Positions 35,154 to 44,045 of a stretch of DNA of 64,000 bases are shown in pieces. The stretch is from Streptomyces formicae (GTDB lineage: Bacteria > Actinomycetota > Actinomycetes > Streptomycetales > Streptomycetaceae). The translations under genes were made by a program, and so were the position numbers. Within the stretch, counting starts at the first letter, position 1. Every line of letters starts with the position of its first letter. Location: positions 9,526,001 to 9,590,000 of the forward strand of contig NZ_CP022685.1 of NCBI RefSeq assembly GCF_002556545.1, in the 5' to 3' direction. The notes below the pieces were generated by a model, which did no database searches, was not told the origin of the DNA, and saw only the letters and a list, made by a program, of their open reading frames with translations.

Positions 35154-36092
35154 ATGGGGCGGCTGGGGTGGAGGGAACGGGCGGCCGGCGCGATCGTCGG
35201 CTCGGCGGTGGGTGACGCGCTGGGCGCCCCCTTCGAGTTCGGCCCCGGGGGAGTGTTCTCCGCGCGATTTCCCGCGCCTGGCGCTGGTGGCGAGTTGTGC
35301 GGAGGCGGTGGCTGGGACCCGGGCGAGGCCACTGACGACACGCAGATGGCCGTCCTGGTCGCGGAGTCCCTTGTGGAGAGGGGCGGACTGGACCTGCCGG
35401 ACATCTTCGCCCGTTTTCAGCGGTGGGCGGCATCAGAGCCGAAGGACATCGGCTTGCAGACCGAAGACGTCCTGACCAACGGCATGCCCTGGGACCTCGC
35501 CGCCGCGATCCATTTCCAGGTGAACCAACGAGCAGCGGGAAACGGCTCCTTGATGCGGGCATCGACCTCCGCAGTCCACTTCGCTGCCGCCGACCAAGAA
35601 GCCACCATGGACGCGGCCCGCCGCATCGCCGCCCTTACCCACGGCGACCGCGCGGCCTGGGAAGGCACCGCGATCTTCCATGAACTCATCCGCGTCACAT
35701 TCGAGGACACCGACCCCCTCACCGCACTCCCGGACATCCTGCCCCTCGTCCACCCCGACCACCGCGGCCGCTACGCCACAGTCCTCGCACCTGACTGGCA
35801 CCCCGATCAGGCAACCGAGTTCAACGGCGCCGTCTGGCCCTGCCTGGGCTCCGCCGTCTGGTCCCTGCGCACCACCACCAGCTTCGAGGAGGCGATACGC
35901 GCGGCGATGGACCTTGGCGGTGACACGGACACCGTGGCTGCGGTGACGGGAGGTCTCGCGGGGGCCTACTACGGGCTGGACGCCATCCCCACACGCTGGA
36001 CCGAGCCACTCCATGTCCCCCTCCCAGGCTTCGACGGCCGGGTGCTACACCTGGCCGATCTGCTCCGCCTCGCCCACCGCCTCGGAGGCTGA
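35154..36092 (+). CDS. ADP-ribosylglycohydrolase family protein
   Basis: A 312-residue member of the DraG/ARH family, which removes ADP-ribose from proteins or cleaves related glycosidic bonds using two Mg ions. The N-terminal GSAVGDALGAPFEFG and metal ligands TDDTQM (Thr60, Asp61, Asp62) are present. The C-terminal metal motif GGDTDTVAAVTGGLAGAYYG supplies the second Asp pair. Full length and soluble. The gene stands alone and probably has a leaderless transcript. It is the last clearly ordinary gene before a 14-kb region of gene fragments. Confidence 0.93.
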   Translation: MGRLGWRERAAGAIVGSAVGDALGAPFEFGPGGVFSARFPAPGAGGELCGGGGWDPGEATDDTQMAVLVAESLVERGGLDLPDIFARFQRWAASEPKDIGLQTEDVLTNGMPWDLAAAIHFQVNQRAAGNGSLMRASTSAVHFAAADQEATMDAARRIAALTHGDRAAWEGTAIFHELIRVTFEDTDPLTALPDILPLVHPDHRGRYATVLAPDWHPDQATEFNGAVWPCLGSAVWSLRTTTSFEEAIRAAMDLGGDTDTVAAVTGGLAGAYYGLDAIPTRWTEPLHVPLPGFDGRVLHLADLLRLAHRLGG

Positions 36093-36262
36093 ACCTGCTG
36101 GCATGGAGTGAGTTTCCGCGAGGGGTATGGTGGCCTACTACTGGCTCGCGCGACGGCATGTTCGTATTCGCTATGGCCGATTGCGTCGCATCTGCGCCGC
36201 CTGCGGAAGAAGCGTAAGCAGCTCCACCCGAGCCAGAACCTGGCGAAGTTGTAGAAGTTGCA

Positions 36263-36520
36263 CTAGGAAGGATCGTGCGTACACGTGCCGCGGTAGGCCT
36301 GCCCTGCGAGAGTCGTCGTCCATGCCGAAACAATGCATGGAGCGTCATCGCCGTTGAGCCTCAAGTCTCCGCACCGGAGAGTGGCCGCGCTCTCAGGAAC
36401 GGCGTTGTCGCACAGCTCGGAGAGGGAGGGCGGCGAGGCGGCGGCAGCCGCCGGTGACGCCAACCCGAAGGCCAGGACGGGTGTGAGGGCACCAAGAGAT
36501 CGGACTGCGAGTCTGTTCAC
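36263..36520 (-). CDS. Small putative secreted protein (85 aa)
   Basis: A basic start (MNRLAVRS), a hydrophobic stretch and an Ala-rich cleavage region (AAAASP) form a plausible signal peptide. The 60-residue mature part has four cysteines (ELCDN, LRCGD, APCIV, GTCTH), consistent with two disulfides. The GTG start has GAGGG close upstream. No family is recognised. Confidence 0.45.
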   Translation of the reverse strand: MNRLAVRSLGALTPVLAFGLASPAAAAASPPSLSELCDNAVPESAATLRCGDLRLNGDDAPCIVSAWTTTLAGQAYRGTCTHDPS

Positions 36521-36555
36521 ACCCTCACAACGTCCGAACGTCCCTCCAGGACACC

Positions 36556-36846
36556 CTAGGTCGCCCGGACGGGCCCAGCTCTTGACCCCGGTCCGGTGAA
36601 ACCCCAGCGGATGATGGAATGCCCGTACTTCGGGTCGGGCAGGTCGTCCGTGCTGAGGGACACGAGCCTCGCCAGGTCTGCCCTCCCCACGAGTTTCTCC
36701 ACCTTGAGCTCGGGCGCGTGGGGGCTGACGACGCAGGCATCAGGCGGCAGTTGGCCAGGTTGCGAGGCGCGACGTTGCGCCCACAGGGCCAGGTGATCTG
36801 TCCAGTTTGATACTGGGCCCTGCGCGCTGAAGCTGGCGATCGTCAT
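36556..36846 (-). CDS. Hypothetical protein whose 5' end abuts an 8-bp tandem repeat
   Basis: A 96-codon leftward frame (MTIASFSAQGP... KVEKLVGRADLARLV... DPKYGHSIIRWGF) has G/C-rich third positions and looks coding, but no family is recognised. No Shine-Dalgarno sequence is seen. The frame continues open through the neighbouring repeat, where each 24 bp encodes MHQCTNAP. It is either truncated or the 3' remnant of a larger gene. The repeat unit is not a multiple of three, so copy-number change could alter the upstream frame. Confidence 0.35.
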   Translation of the reverse strand: MTIASFSAQGPVSNWTDHLALWAQRRASQPGQLPPDACVVSPHAPELKVEKLVGRADLARLVSLSTDDLPDPKYGHSIIRWGFTGPGSRAGPVRAT

Positions 36847-36852
36847 GATGCT

Positions 36853-36916
36853 GGTGCATTGGTGCATTGGTGCATTGGTGCATTGGTGCATTGGTGCATT
36901 GGTGCATTGGTGCATT
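36853..36916. repeat. Eight perfect tandem copies of GGTGCATT
   Basis: An 8-bp unit is repeated eight times without mismatch; a ninth copy on the right is degenerate (GGGGCATG). The AT content is high for this genome. Read leftward it is an open frame into the hypothetical gene, so gain or loss of one unit would shift that frame. Confidence 0.97.
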
Positions 36917-37049
36917 GGGGCATGCTCGGGGCGGAGTCCAGAACACTGGCCGCGGTGAAAGTGGCGGCGCGCTCGACCGGGCGCGGGTCGTAGTTTTCGA
37001 AGGCGGCGTCGCATATCAGGGCGGGGCGGTGCCAGCGTTCTCCGTTCCA

Positions 37050-37160
37050 TCAGTAGCCGCCATGCCGGTAGAGGAATCCCGCGTCACCGTACTTCCACTG
37101 GTAGTGCAGATCGTTCTGGTCGCTGTCACGGATGAGGAGGACGGGCCGCACTGCTGGAAG
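37050..37160 (-). pseudogene. C-terminal fragment of a lost gene
   Basis: A frame without a start reads LLIRDSDQNDLHYQWKYGDAG, then FLYRHGGY and stop. The pattern (I-x-D-S-D...W-x-x-G-D-x-G-x-L-Y) recalls the end of DUF1963/YwqG-type proteins, but the match is only by eye. Nothing upstream continues it, so it is treated as a fossil. Confidence 0.3.
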
Positions 37161-37470
37161 AAGCGAAAGGCCGAGTCAGGACAGGCATCGGCAGGCAGAC
37201 GATGCGCCGACCGTTTCCCAGCAGAGGCGTCTTGGCGACGCCAGGACCGTGCCATGCGTCTGCCACGGTTCTTCATCTGGCCAATCGGTGCTGGCCGGAA
37301 GGGGGTGCGGGGCTAGCCGTCCGCTCCTTCATGGTGCTGTCCGCGACGAACTCCGTCTGGCGGTGCTGTCGCTGCTCCACGCCGGCACGCAAAAGTGTGG
37401 AGGACTTCATGCTCCACCTCGCTCGCCACGGAAGCGTCATGTGCCCAGCCCCGGAAGGGATCACCAGCCC

Positions 37471-37685
37471 ATGACCTCGATCAATCCCTACCACCAAAAC
37501 CCGCAGCCTCACGAGCCGCGTGACCCGCTCCTCGTCGCCTTGGCCATGACGGTGTCTCTGCTGATCGTCGGCGCCTCCAGCTACCTCGTCTGCACCCATC
37601 CGCGCCTGGCCGGTCTTCTCGGCGCGGGCAGCGCGATCGCACCCTGCTGGCCGCCCTGGCCCCGGTCATCATCCGGCGCCGCTAG
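37471..37685 (+). pseudogene. Small membrane protein gene with a frameshift
   Basis: From ATG 37471 the frame encodes MTSINPYHQNPQPHEPRDP, then a transmembrane helix (LLVALAMTVSLLIVGASSYLV). After about residue 55 the sense is lost, but the +2 frame continues as RTLLAALAPVIIRRR and stops at 37685, giving the expected basic end of a two-helix membrane protein of ~70 residues. GGAAGGG lies about 10 nt upstream. A single indel near 37630 would restore the gene. Such small proteins are frequent in Streptomyces integrative elements. Confidence 0.45.
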
Positions 37686-38350
37686 CAACGGCAAGCCCCG
37701 GGATCCGTCACGGTCCCCGGGCGCTGCTGATGGTCAGGATCACCTCGTTCAACGGCCGGAGTGCGTCACTGTCACGAGGTGACCGGCTGGGGTACTTCCG
37801 GGGCATCAGCCCCCTGCGCGCCATCGGGGCTGTCTGCGGTGGGAGGTAGCTGTCCAGGGCGTCGACGTCATCGCACAGCTTTGGCGTGCAGCCCGTGCAG
37901 AAACGCATCGGTGAACAGCTTCGGCGGATCGTCGGAGGCCATCCCGCCGCTTTCAGCGCGCGCTTGACCCCATGTGTGCCGCAGGTGGGCCTCAGTGTCG
38001 TCTTCATTGGCCGGGGGCTCGCCCAGCATCCCGCAGGGAAGGCGATTGCTTGTCAGCGGCTGGTCCGGTAGCCCGCGGCTTGGGCTCGGTGTGGTCTATT
38101 TGGCCGACGATGGGCCGCCGCCTCTGACGTCCTGGGTGGATGAGGTGACCTGCCGGACGAACTTCGCCGGGTGGGCGCTCGCCCCGGGTCAGGTGCGTAG
38201 CTCGATGAGTTGGAGCCCGCTGTCGCCTGCGGCCGCGAGGGTTGTCTGATCGTGATCCGCGGGTGCACAACCCCGCATGGCCCCCGGCTGTCTGATAAGC
38301 GCCGGAGGAGGGCTCTCCGGCGTCTTACGGTACAGAGAATCGGAGATCAG
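37686..38350. other. Gap without a supportable gene
   Basis: These 665 bases hold several short open frames on both strands, none with a ribosome-binding site, recognisable domain and codon bias together. The right end serves as promoter region for the secreted protein gene. Confidence 0.5.
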
Positions 38351-39115
38351 GTGGGCAAGAAAGTCTGGAGAGCTGTCATAGCCGGTGGCGCGGCGGCGGT
38401 CTTCACGGGCGTGGCCGCGGTTCCGGCCGGGGCGGCCGAGGGCGGGGTCTCCTTCACCCGCGTCAAGGTGAACAGCGGCAAGCCGATCGTGATCGGGGTG
38501 TCCAAGGAAGTCGCGGCGCCCACCTCCTTCCGGATGACGACCACCCACAAGTGGAAGTGGCCGGCGGTGTTCCTCTACCGCGGCAATACGGGTGAGCGAC
38601 TGTGGCACGCCATCGAAACGAGCGACTGCCACGAGGTGAGCCCGGGCGTCTGCGACTTCAACGAGACGATGTACTTTGACCCCAGTGTGTGGGACATGCG
38701 CAACAGCGAGGCCGGAGCCTGGAAGGTCGCGGCCGAGGTGTCCTTCAAGGGCGGCGGCGGTGACACGGACGACAAGGGCCTGACCGTCTACGTCAAGCGC
38801 AACTCCCGCCTGAGTGTGAACGCCGCGCCCGAGCCGGTGGCCAAGGGCAAGACCCTCACCGTGACCGGCAAGGTGACGCGGGCCAACTGGGAGAGGAAAA
38901 AGTACGCCTCCTACGGAAACCGCCTGGTGAACCTGCAGTTCAAGCCCAGCGGAGCCACCTCCTACACCACGGTGAAGAAGGTGCACGCCAACGGCTCGGG
39001 TGATCTCAAGACGACCGTGAAGGCGTCCAAGACGGGCTCGTGGCGCTGGACGTACTACGGCAACACCACCACCGGACCCTCGACTTCGGCCGCGGACAAC
39101 GTCGTGGTGCGGTGA
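38351..39115 (+). CDS. Secreted protein of unknown function
   Basis: A 254-residue exported protein with signal peptide (MGKKVWRAVIAGGAAAVFTG, cleavage after AGA near residue 29). The mature chain looks all-beta: an N-terminal domain with two cysteines (SDCHEVSPGVCDF) and a C-terminal Ig-like domain (LSVNAAPEPVAKGKTLTVTG ... GSWRWTYYGN) of the kind found in many Streptomyces secreted proteins. No enzymatic motif is seen; binding to the cell surface or ligands is possible. GTG is supported by GGAG 5-6 nt upstream. It is one of the few intact genes in this eroded region. Confidence 0.8.
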   Translation: MGKKVWRAVIAGGAAAVFTGVAAVPAGAAEGGVSFTRVKVNSGKPIVIGVSKEVAAPTSFRMTTTHKWKWPAVFLYRGNTGERLWHAIETSDCHEVSPGVCDFNETMYFDPSVWDMRNSEAGAWKVAAEVSFKGGGGDTDDKGLTVYVKRNSRLSVNAAPEPVAKGKTLTVTGKVTRANWERKKYASYGNRLVNLQFKPSGATSYTTVKKVHANGSGDLKTTVKASKTGSWRWTYYGNTTTGPSTSAADNVVVR

Positions 39116-39151
39116 GAACCCGTCCTGCCTCGTGAGGCGCGCCTGAGCCGG

Positions 39152-39398
39152 TCCGCTCGTACGATCGGAGGCCGGGCCGGTGCGGGTGGGTTTCGTAGTC
39201 GTGGGCGAGTCCGCGGTGGTGCATGAGCCAGCCGATGCTGCGTTCGATGGTCCAGCGGCACGGAGTGATCGCGAGCCTGCGGACGCCCGGAGGGCGTTGG
39301 GCGGGGTGGACGCCGATGCCGAGCCGGGCGCCGCGCTCGATGGCGGTGGTGCGGTAGTCGGCGTCCACGCAGGCCGTACGCATCTGCGGGCGGGCTAC
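39152..39398 (-). mobile_element. Fossil of an IS5-type transposase (C-terminal part)
   Basis: The leftward translation includes PCRWTIERSIGWLMHHRGLA, then HDYETHPHR, a variant of the PRRWVVER..WL...R.L..DYE block near the end of IS5-family DDE transposases. The preceding residues are diverged, and no N-terminal part or inverted ends are visible. It is an inactive remnant. Confidence 0.7.
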
Positions 39399-39960
39399 GA
39401 CGGGACGAGCCCGCGGGGAACCGTTTCGTTCGGAGACTGGGCCTTCTGCGTCGAGGAAGAGCGCCAGAGGGTCAAGTTGGCCGAGGTGATCGTGGCTGTG
39501 GAGAAACAGATGCCGGACTCCAGTAGCTGCTGGCCTCATCCTCGCCGCATTGCCCGCACAGGCAACGGGCGAGTCGTCCGGACTCAGCAGATCCGGCAGT
39601 TGTCGGCTGCGGAGGGGTCCTGATCGTCGCGGTATTCGCCCTGCCAGGGTTTCTCGCGAAGGACGGTCCGCTGGCGGTCTACATGACCGCTCTTGCACAT
39701 GGTGATGGGGGCTCTCTGGGCGAGGGAGAGGCTGCGGTCATGATCCGGGCCGCCGGTAGGCGACCCGCGCGCGGATCCCGTGCAGCGCCAGGGCACGCCT
39801 CTTGTGGCTGTGAGTGGTAGCTGGGGCCTGGGATGGGTGACTGGAACCGGAGCCGAGTTCAGGTCGGACGTCCTCCGTGACGGAGATGGGAGCCCTGTCA
39901 GTGTCGGCAACTTCAGTCGGAACAGGTGCAGTTGAGGTCGATCCTTGGATACTGGTGAGC
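39399..39960. other. Gap without a supportable gene
   Basis: No frame in this ~560-base stretch combines a start signal with a recognisable product. It probably contains further decayed transposon sequence upstream of the IS5-type fossil. Confidence 0.4.
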
Positions 39961-40239
39961 ATGACGAACAGTGGGTCAGGGTGGCGGCCGAAGGGGTACA
40001 CAGGGCCGGGTTGGGAGCCACCCAAGGGTCCGTCCGACGGCCCGCCCGAGAACAACGAAGGCGCCTCAGGGGGACGATCGCGTTGGAGTCGGCCGGGTGT
40101 GGCTGCGGTGATCGCGGTCGCGATTTGGACCGTCCTCGCTTACCAGTGGACTGAGCAAAACGACTGCGGGGTCGCTGAGTCGTACGGACTGGTCCTTTCC
40201 CACGGAACTCCGGATCGTTGGGAGAGGTGCGGAGATTAG
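39961..40239 (+). CDS. Small single-pass membrane protein (92 aa)
   Basis: The product has a Gly/Pro-rich hydrophilic start (GWRPKGYTGPGWEPPKGPSD), one transmembrane helix (PGVAAVIAVAIWTVLAYQW) and a short outer domain with two cysteines (NDCGVAES and RWERCGD). This layout is typical of small Streptomyces membrane proteins. The ribosome-binding site is weak. No family is recognised. Confidence 0.5.
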   Translation: MTNSGSGWRPKGYTGPGWEPPKGPSDGPPENNEGASGGRSRWSRPGVAAVIAVAIWTVLAYQWTEQNDCGVAESYGLVLSHGTPDRWERCGD

Positions 40240-40339
40240 AGGGCAGGCGACTTCTGGCGTCAGGCCCTGGGATGTGTGCGGCGGCCTCCGCGTTATGAAG
40301 GTGGTGACTGGATCGTCCTGGAGCCTGCGCCGGGTGTGC

Positions 40340-40530
40340 CTGGTGTCGCGATCGCGATGGACGTGAGCGAGAGCCCCGCGGAGGAGTTTCCCCGTATTCA
40401 AGTTGATCTCGACGCCGGTGAGAGCGAGTTTGACCAGGAAGTCGGCGGCGAAGCAGTCGTCGTCAGTGAGGGACGGCGCGAGTCGGTTCCGCTCGGCGGC
40501 CTCTTCGTAGGGCCTGAAGCGGGTGAACCT
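40340..40530 (-). pseudogene. Coding-like fragment without a start
   Basis: A leftward frame reads RFRPYEEAAERNRLAPSLTD, then DDCFAADFLVKLALTGVEIN and LNTGKLLRGALAH. Its codons have strongly G/C third positions, better than the opposite-strand frame. A stop lies just upstream and no start codon is available. It is probably an internal piece of a deleted gene of unknown family. Confidence 0.3.
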
Positions 40531-40922
40531 AGACCGCGCCCCGCCGCGTCACGCGGCCAAGCTTCCCCTTACTCCTTGTGAAGCGACCAGCCGGTCCGCC
40601 CCTGCAACACGTGCACCGCCGAGTACGGTACGAGGTCCAACCGACGTGAGAGGGGCGGCAGTGGCGGCACCCATGTACGAACCCGCCGACGAGGTGACGA
40701 CAACATTCACTGATCCTGACCTCCCTGAAGGCATAAGAGGCGTCGTCAGATAAGTTCACAAGGACCCGGTCGATGGCGTCGACGTGGATTTCTCGACAGG
40801 CCCCTTCAACGTGATGGCGAGTGGACTCCAGCTTCTTGAATCCCCCGCATAGGTACATGAAACGAGCGATCACGTCACGCAGTTACTTGCAGCTCGCATC
40901 CCATCACCGGTGTCGCCAAGAG

Positions 40923-41120
40923 CTAGCTCGCGCGGTCACTCGAAACGAGCTGGACCTGTGTCGGAATGAACCTCCGCAACCGTGGGGCGCCGACGCCGAC
41001 CTCCCGACCGGGCCCGGCGCCCACCAACTGCGTTCCTGCGGCAGCCATGCCTGCGGCCGTAACTCCGCCCCCCCCGAGCAGTCGACGCCGGTCGATACCC
41101 CGTAAGGAATCCGATTCCAT
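40923..41120 (-). pseudogene. Orphan Tat signal peptide (truncated exported protein)
   Basis: A 65-residue frame starts MESDSLRGIDRRRLLGGGGV and continues TAAGMAAAGTQLVGAG. This is a clear twin-arginine signal with hydrophobic region. It stops about 25 residues after the expected cleavage site, far too short for a Tat substrate. The rest of the gene appears lost by frameshift or deletion. Confidence 0.5.
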
Positions 41121-41300
41121 GAGTACGTCCCTCTCTTGATCGACGAACCGACCGTGGATGTGCGGTGGTTCATGCCGGCACTGAAGACGTAGGGGTGTTG
41201 CGCAGACGTATGCGCTTTTCGATACGTCCGCGATACACCCCCACGAGAGGTCACGCATCGAGGCGGGGATCCAGGGTGTGCTCACATCCGCCGACGGGTT

Positions 41301-42061
41301 CTAGGGTGCTCCGTCGTCGCCCTCGCCGTAGCCGGGGTAGTAGCAGCGCCCGGCGTCGCCGCCGCCTTCACACCGGAAGTCGAGGGACTCGAAGGGCCGC
41401 ACTATCGTGGAGCGGGCGCCCGGGGTGACAGAGCTGAGGACGACGTCGTAGCTGCCGCTACCCCTCGCCTTGAACTCCAGTTGCTTGCTTTTGCCCCCCC
41501 CTCGGTGAACGTGAAGTTCCTGGTGGCGCCGACGGGTACCGTGGCGCGGTCCTCCGATACGAAGCCGCCGATCGGCTGCGGAACCCAGTCCTCGATCTTG
41601 CGTGCGGCGGCGACCGGCGTGATCGCGATCCCGTCCGCGACGGACTTGTTCTGCACTGTCATCTCGAGGAGGTTCGTGCCGCGTCCGCTCAGGTGGAAGT
41701 GGAGCTGGAGGCGGATGTCGCCCCGGTAGACACAGCCGTTGCGGCCGCAGTCGTAGACGGGCCCTTGCCTGCCGGACGCGCTCTTCGAGAGCTTCCAGCC
41801 GTAGTAGTAGCCGTCGGCTCCTTGGTCGACGGTGTACCCGTACCCGGAGGCCCTCTTGGTGTTGATCAGTTTCCGGGCGCCTTCGACACTGCCCGCTTTG
41901 CGATAGGCCTGTTCGCACTCCTGCCGCGATTCCAGACAGACCCACCGCTGGGACTTCTGCCCCACGGGGTGTTCGGGGGCGGCGGCCGCGGTGGGTGTCG
42001 CCACTGCCGCGGAGAGCAGGGCTCCCGCGCCGAATCCCGCAGGGGTTTGAACCTTCTGCAA
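41301..42061 (-). pseudogene. Secreted protein gene interrupted by a frameshift at a C tract
   Basis: The first frame carries a signal peptide (GFGAGALLSAAVATPTAAAA), a cysteine-containing region (RWVCLESRQECEQAY, YDCGRNGCVYRGD) and a C-terminal Ig-like beta domain (TVPVGATRNFTFTEGG). At about 41492-41499, a run of eight Cs, the sense passes to the next frame. It continues KSKQLEFKARGSGSYDVVLS, ends FRCEGGGDAGRCYYPGYGEG, and stops at 41301. Restoring one base would give a ~250-residue secreted protein. The start is uncertain (TTG at 42061 or further upstream). A homopolymer sequencing error is a real alternative. Confidence 0.6.
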
Positions 42062-42100
42062 CCGATGCCGTAGACCTCGTGCGGTACTGAAGGGAACGTC

Positions 42101-42436
42101 ATGGAACTCGCCCAAGTCCTGCTTCTCGTCGCGGACTTCATCAGGTGCTACCGCTTCTGCCGCGGCGTACTGGACTCACGCCGCTGTTCGACGCGGAGCA
42201 CGGTCCGTACGCGAAGTTCACCCCCGACGGCGGCACCGCGGGCTTCGCCCTGCAGGACCGCACACAGATGGCCGAGGTGCTGGGCGAACTCGCAGCGGAG
42301 GCGACCGGGTACCGGTCCCTCGTCGTCCTACGAGTCGACGATGTGGACCGCTACTGCGAGGAGATCACCGGGCGAGGAGCCTTGCTCGTCCACAGTCCGG
42401 CCCCCAGTCCAGGAGTGGCTGGCCCTGCGTGGGTGA
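42101..42436 (+). pseudogene. Broken second copy of the VOC-family gene
   Basis: This matches the intact VOC gene at 29737 almost codon for codon: MELAQVLLLVADF versus MELAQVRLLITDF, FDAEHGPYAKFTPDGG versus FDAEEGPYAKFTPDGG. One base is missing near 42173 (CTGGACTC instead of a frame-keeping CTGGGACTC). A later deletion of about 60 bp removes the metal-site segment and joins PAP to VQEWLALRG and stop. The ribosome-binding region is also similar. It is a recently duplicated, inactivated paralogue. Confidence 0.85.
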
Positions 42437-42465
42437 CGTGACGTCTTAGGGATCCGGATGGGTTC

Positions 42466-43446
42466 CTACGGCACCGATGCGGGCGATGCGAGTGATGCGG
42501 CCAGCGAGACTGCGAGCCTGCTGGCTTGCTCGGGGCGCGGGTTGGCGCCGGTCAGCACCGTCGCCACACGATCACCCGGGACGGCGCCCTCGGCGATCGC
42601 CGCCAGGCCCGCCGCACCGGCCGGCTCCAGCACGATGCCAAGCGTGCGCGCCGCCAACTCCATGGCGGAGGCGATGGATTCGTCCGTCACCAGGACGACC
42701 TCGTCCACCAGCTCACGGGCACGCCGCACGGAGGCCTCCAACGGGGTACGTATCGCGATACCGTCGGCGAAGGTGCCGCCATGCTTGACGGTGACCGGGC
42801 GGCCAACGCGCAGACTCTCCCTCATCGAGGGAACACCCGAGGCGTTGACACCCACGATGCGTGTGCCGGGCGCGTGTTCCTTGGTCCAGCGCGCGACACC
42901 ATTGATCAGTGCGCCGTCGCCGACCGGCAGCACGATCGCGTCGAAGCGCGCGCCGCGAGTGAGTTCGACCCCGATCGTTCCCGCGCCCTCGGCGACCGCC
43001 GCCTGAAGGCCGTCCTGGATATGGACCAGTTGAGGGTGGCGCGCGGCGTGAGCGGCCGCAGCCTCGCGCGCCGAGGCTCCCTCGGGCCCGGCGACGACCA
43101 CACGCGCGCCGAAGGCCTCGATACGAGCCCGTTTGGCGGGGTTGATGGTCTCGGGCACGAACACCTCCACCGACATCCCGCGGGTGCGCCCCGCATACGC
43201 GAGGGCCTGCCCGAAGTTGCCGGAGCTGGCACACACCACCGCGGTGCCCGCGGCAAGCGTGCTCAGCATCATGTCAGCGCCCCGGCCCTTGAAACTGCGC
43301 ACCGGGTTGGCCGTCTCCAGCTTCACCGTCACGCAGCGCCCGCCCAGCGCATGGCACAGCTGCTCGTCCACGTACTGCGGGGTGTCGAGGAACACCGGGT
43401 CGATCACGCGCAGAGCCTTCTCGATCCGTGTCACATCCAGATCCAT
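42466..43446 (-). CDS. Threonine/serine dehydratase family PLP enzyme
   Basis: A 326-residue fold-type II PLP enzyme. The cofactor Lys is Lys53 in NPVRSFKGRGA. The Asn-containing loop ASSGNFGQALAYA and the glycine-rich phosphate-binding segment LPVGDGALINGV (PVGXG type) are in place, with the Ser/Cys near VLTGANPRPEQ contacting the pyridine N. Likely activity is deamination of L-threonine or L-serine to an alpha-keto acid, or a related beta-elimination. There is no ACT domain, so it is of the catabolic type. AGGAAGG precedes the ATG. A divergent Lrp regulator starts 104 nt away and is the probable controller. Confidence 0.9.
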   Translation of the reverse strand: MDLDVTRIEKALRVIDPVFLDTPQYVDEQLCHALGGRCVTVKLETANPVRSFKGRGADMMLSTLAAGTAVVCASSGNFGQALAYAGRTRGMSVEVFVPETINPAKRARIEAFGARVVVAGPEGASAREAAAAHAARHPQLVHIQDGLQAAVAEGAGTIGVELTRGARFDAIVLPVGDGALINGVARWTKEHAPGTRIVGVNASGVPSMRESLRVGRPVTVKHGGTFADGIAIRTPLEASVRRARELVDEVVLVTDESIASAMELAARTLGIVLEPAGAAGLAAIAEGAVPGDRVATVLTGANPRPEQASRLAVSLAASLASPASVP

Positions 43447-43550
43447 GCCTGCCGCCTTCCTGAGCCGAGGACGTCCGGACCAAGCCGACGCTAACGGAGC
43501 GACCGATCAAGGCGATTGAGGATTTTCGCGCGGGCACGCAATAATCTCGC

Positions 43551-44045
43551 GTGCCCGAGATACCTCCGCCCCACCTGGACGACATCGACACCCACCTGCT
43601 GGACCTCCTCCAGCACGACGCCGAACGCACCCTGCACGATCTCGGCGAAGAGGTCGGACTCTCGCCCAGCGCAGTCCAGCGCCGCATCGCCCGCTACCGC
43701 AAGCACGGTCTGATCAGCAGGCAGGTCGCCGTCCTTGACCCACATCGTTTCGGGCCCGTGGTGCTGGCAGCGGTCATGGTGACGCTCGATCAGGAATCGT
43801 TCGAGCACCACCGCGTCTTCGCGACGCGGATGAATGCTGAACCGCAGGTCCAGCAGTGTTACCGGACCGCGGGCCCATGGGACTACCTGGTCGTGATGGC
43901 GGCGCCGAGCACACGTGAGTGCGGCCGCCTGGGCGACCGTTTGTTCAAGGCGGACGACAACATCCGGCGCTACGAAACCCTGGTCGTCTTCGACACCGTC
44001 AAGTCCGGCCTGACCTTTCCCCTGCCGCTCTGGCCGGCCCCTTGA
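43551..44045 (+). CDS. Lrp/AsnC family transcriptional regulator
   Basis: A 164-residue regulator with an N-terminal helix-turn-helix (HLDDIDTHLLDLLQHDAER and LGEEVGLSPSAVQRRIARYRK, residues ~8-52). A C-terminal RAM/AsnC ligand-binding domain follows (PHRFGPVVLAAVMVTLD ... RTAGPWDYLVVM). Such proteins sense amino acids and usually act on a divergent catabolic gene, here the threonine/serine dehydratase. A -10-like TAATCT lies 4 nt before the GTG, with TTGAGG about 20 nt further upstream and no Shine-Dalgarno sequence, so the mRNA may be leaderless. Confidence 0.92.
   Translation: MPEIPPPHLDDIDTHLLDLLQHDAERTLHDLGEEVGLSPSAVQRRIARYRKHGLISRQVAVLDPHRFGPVVLAAVMVTLDQESFEHHRVFATRMNAEPQVQQCYRTAGPWDYLVVMAAPSTRECGRLGDRLFKADDNIRRYETLVVFDTVKSGLTFPLPLWPAP

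Noticed and set aside
36853..36916. CRISPR array
   Set aside because: The repeats are 8 bp and contiguous, without spacers. This is a simple tandem repeat.
40276..40581. Rightward 101-codon frame
   Set aside because: The opposite strand has stronger G/C third-position bias and more protein-like sequence; no ribosome-binding site supports the rightward frame.
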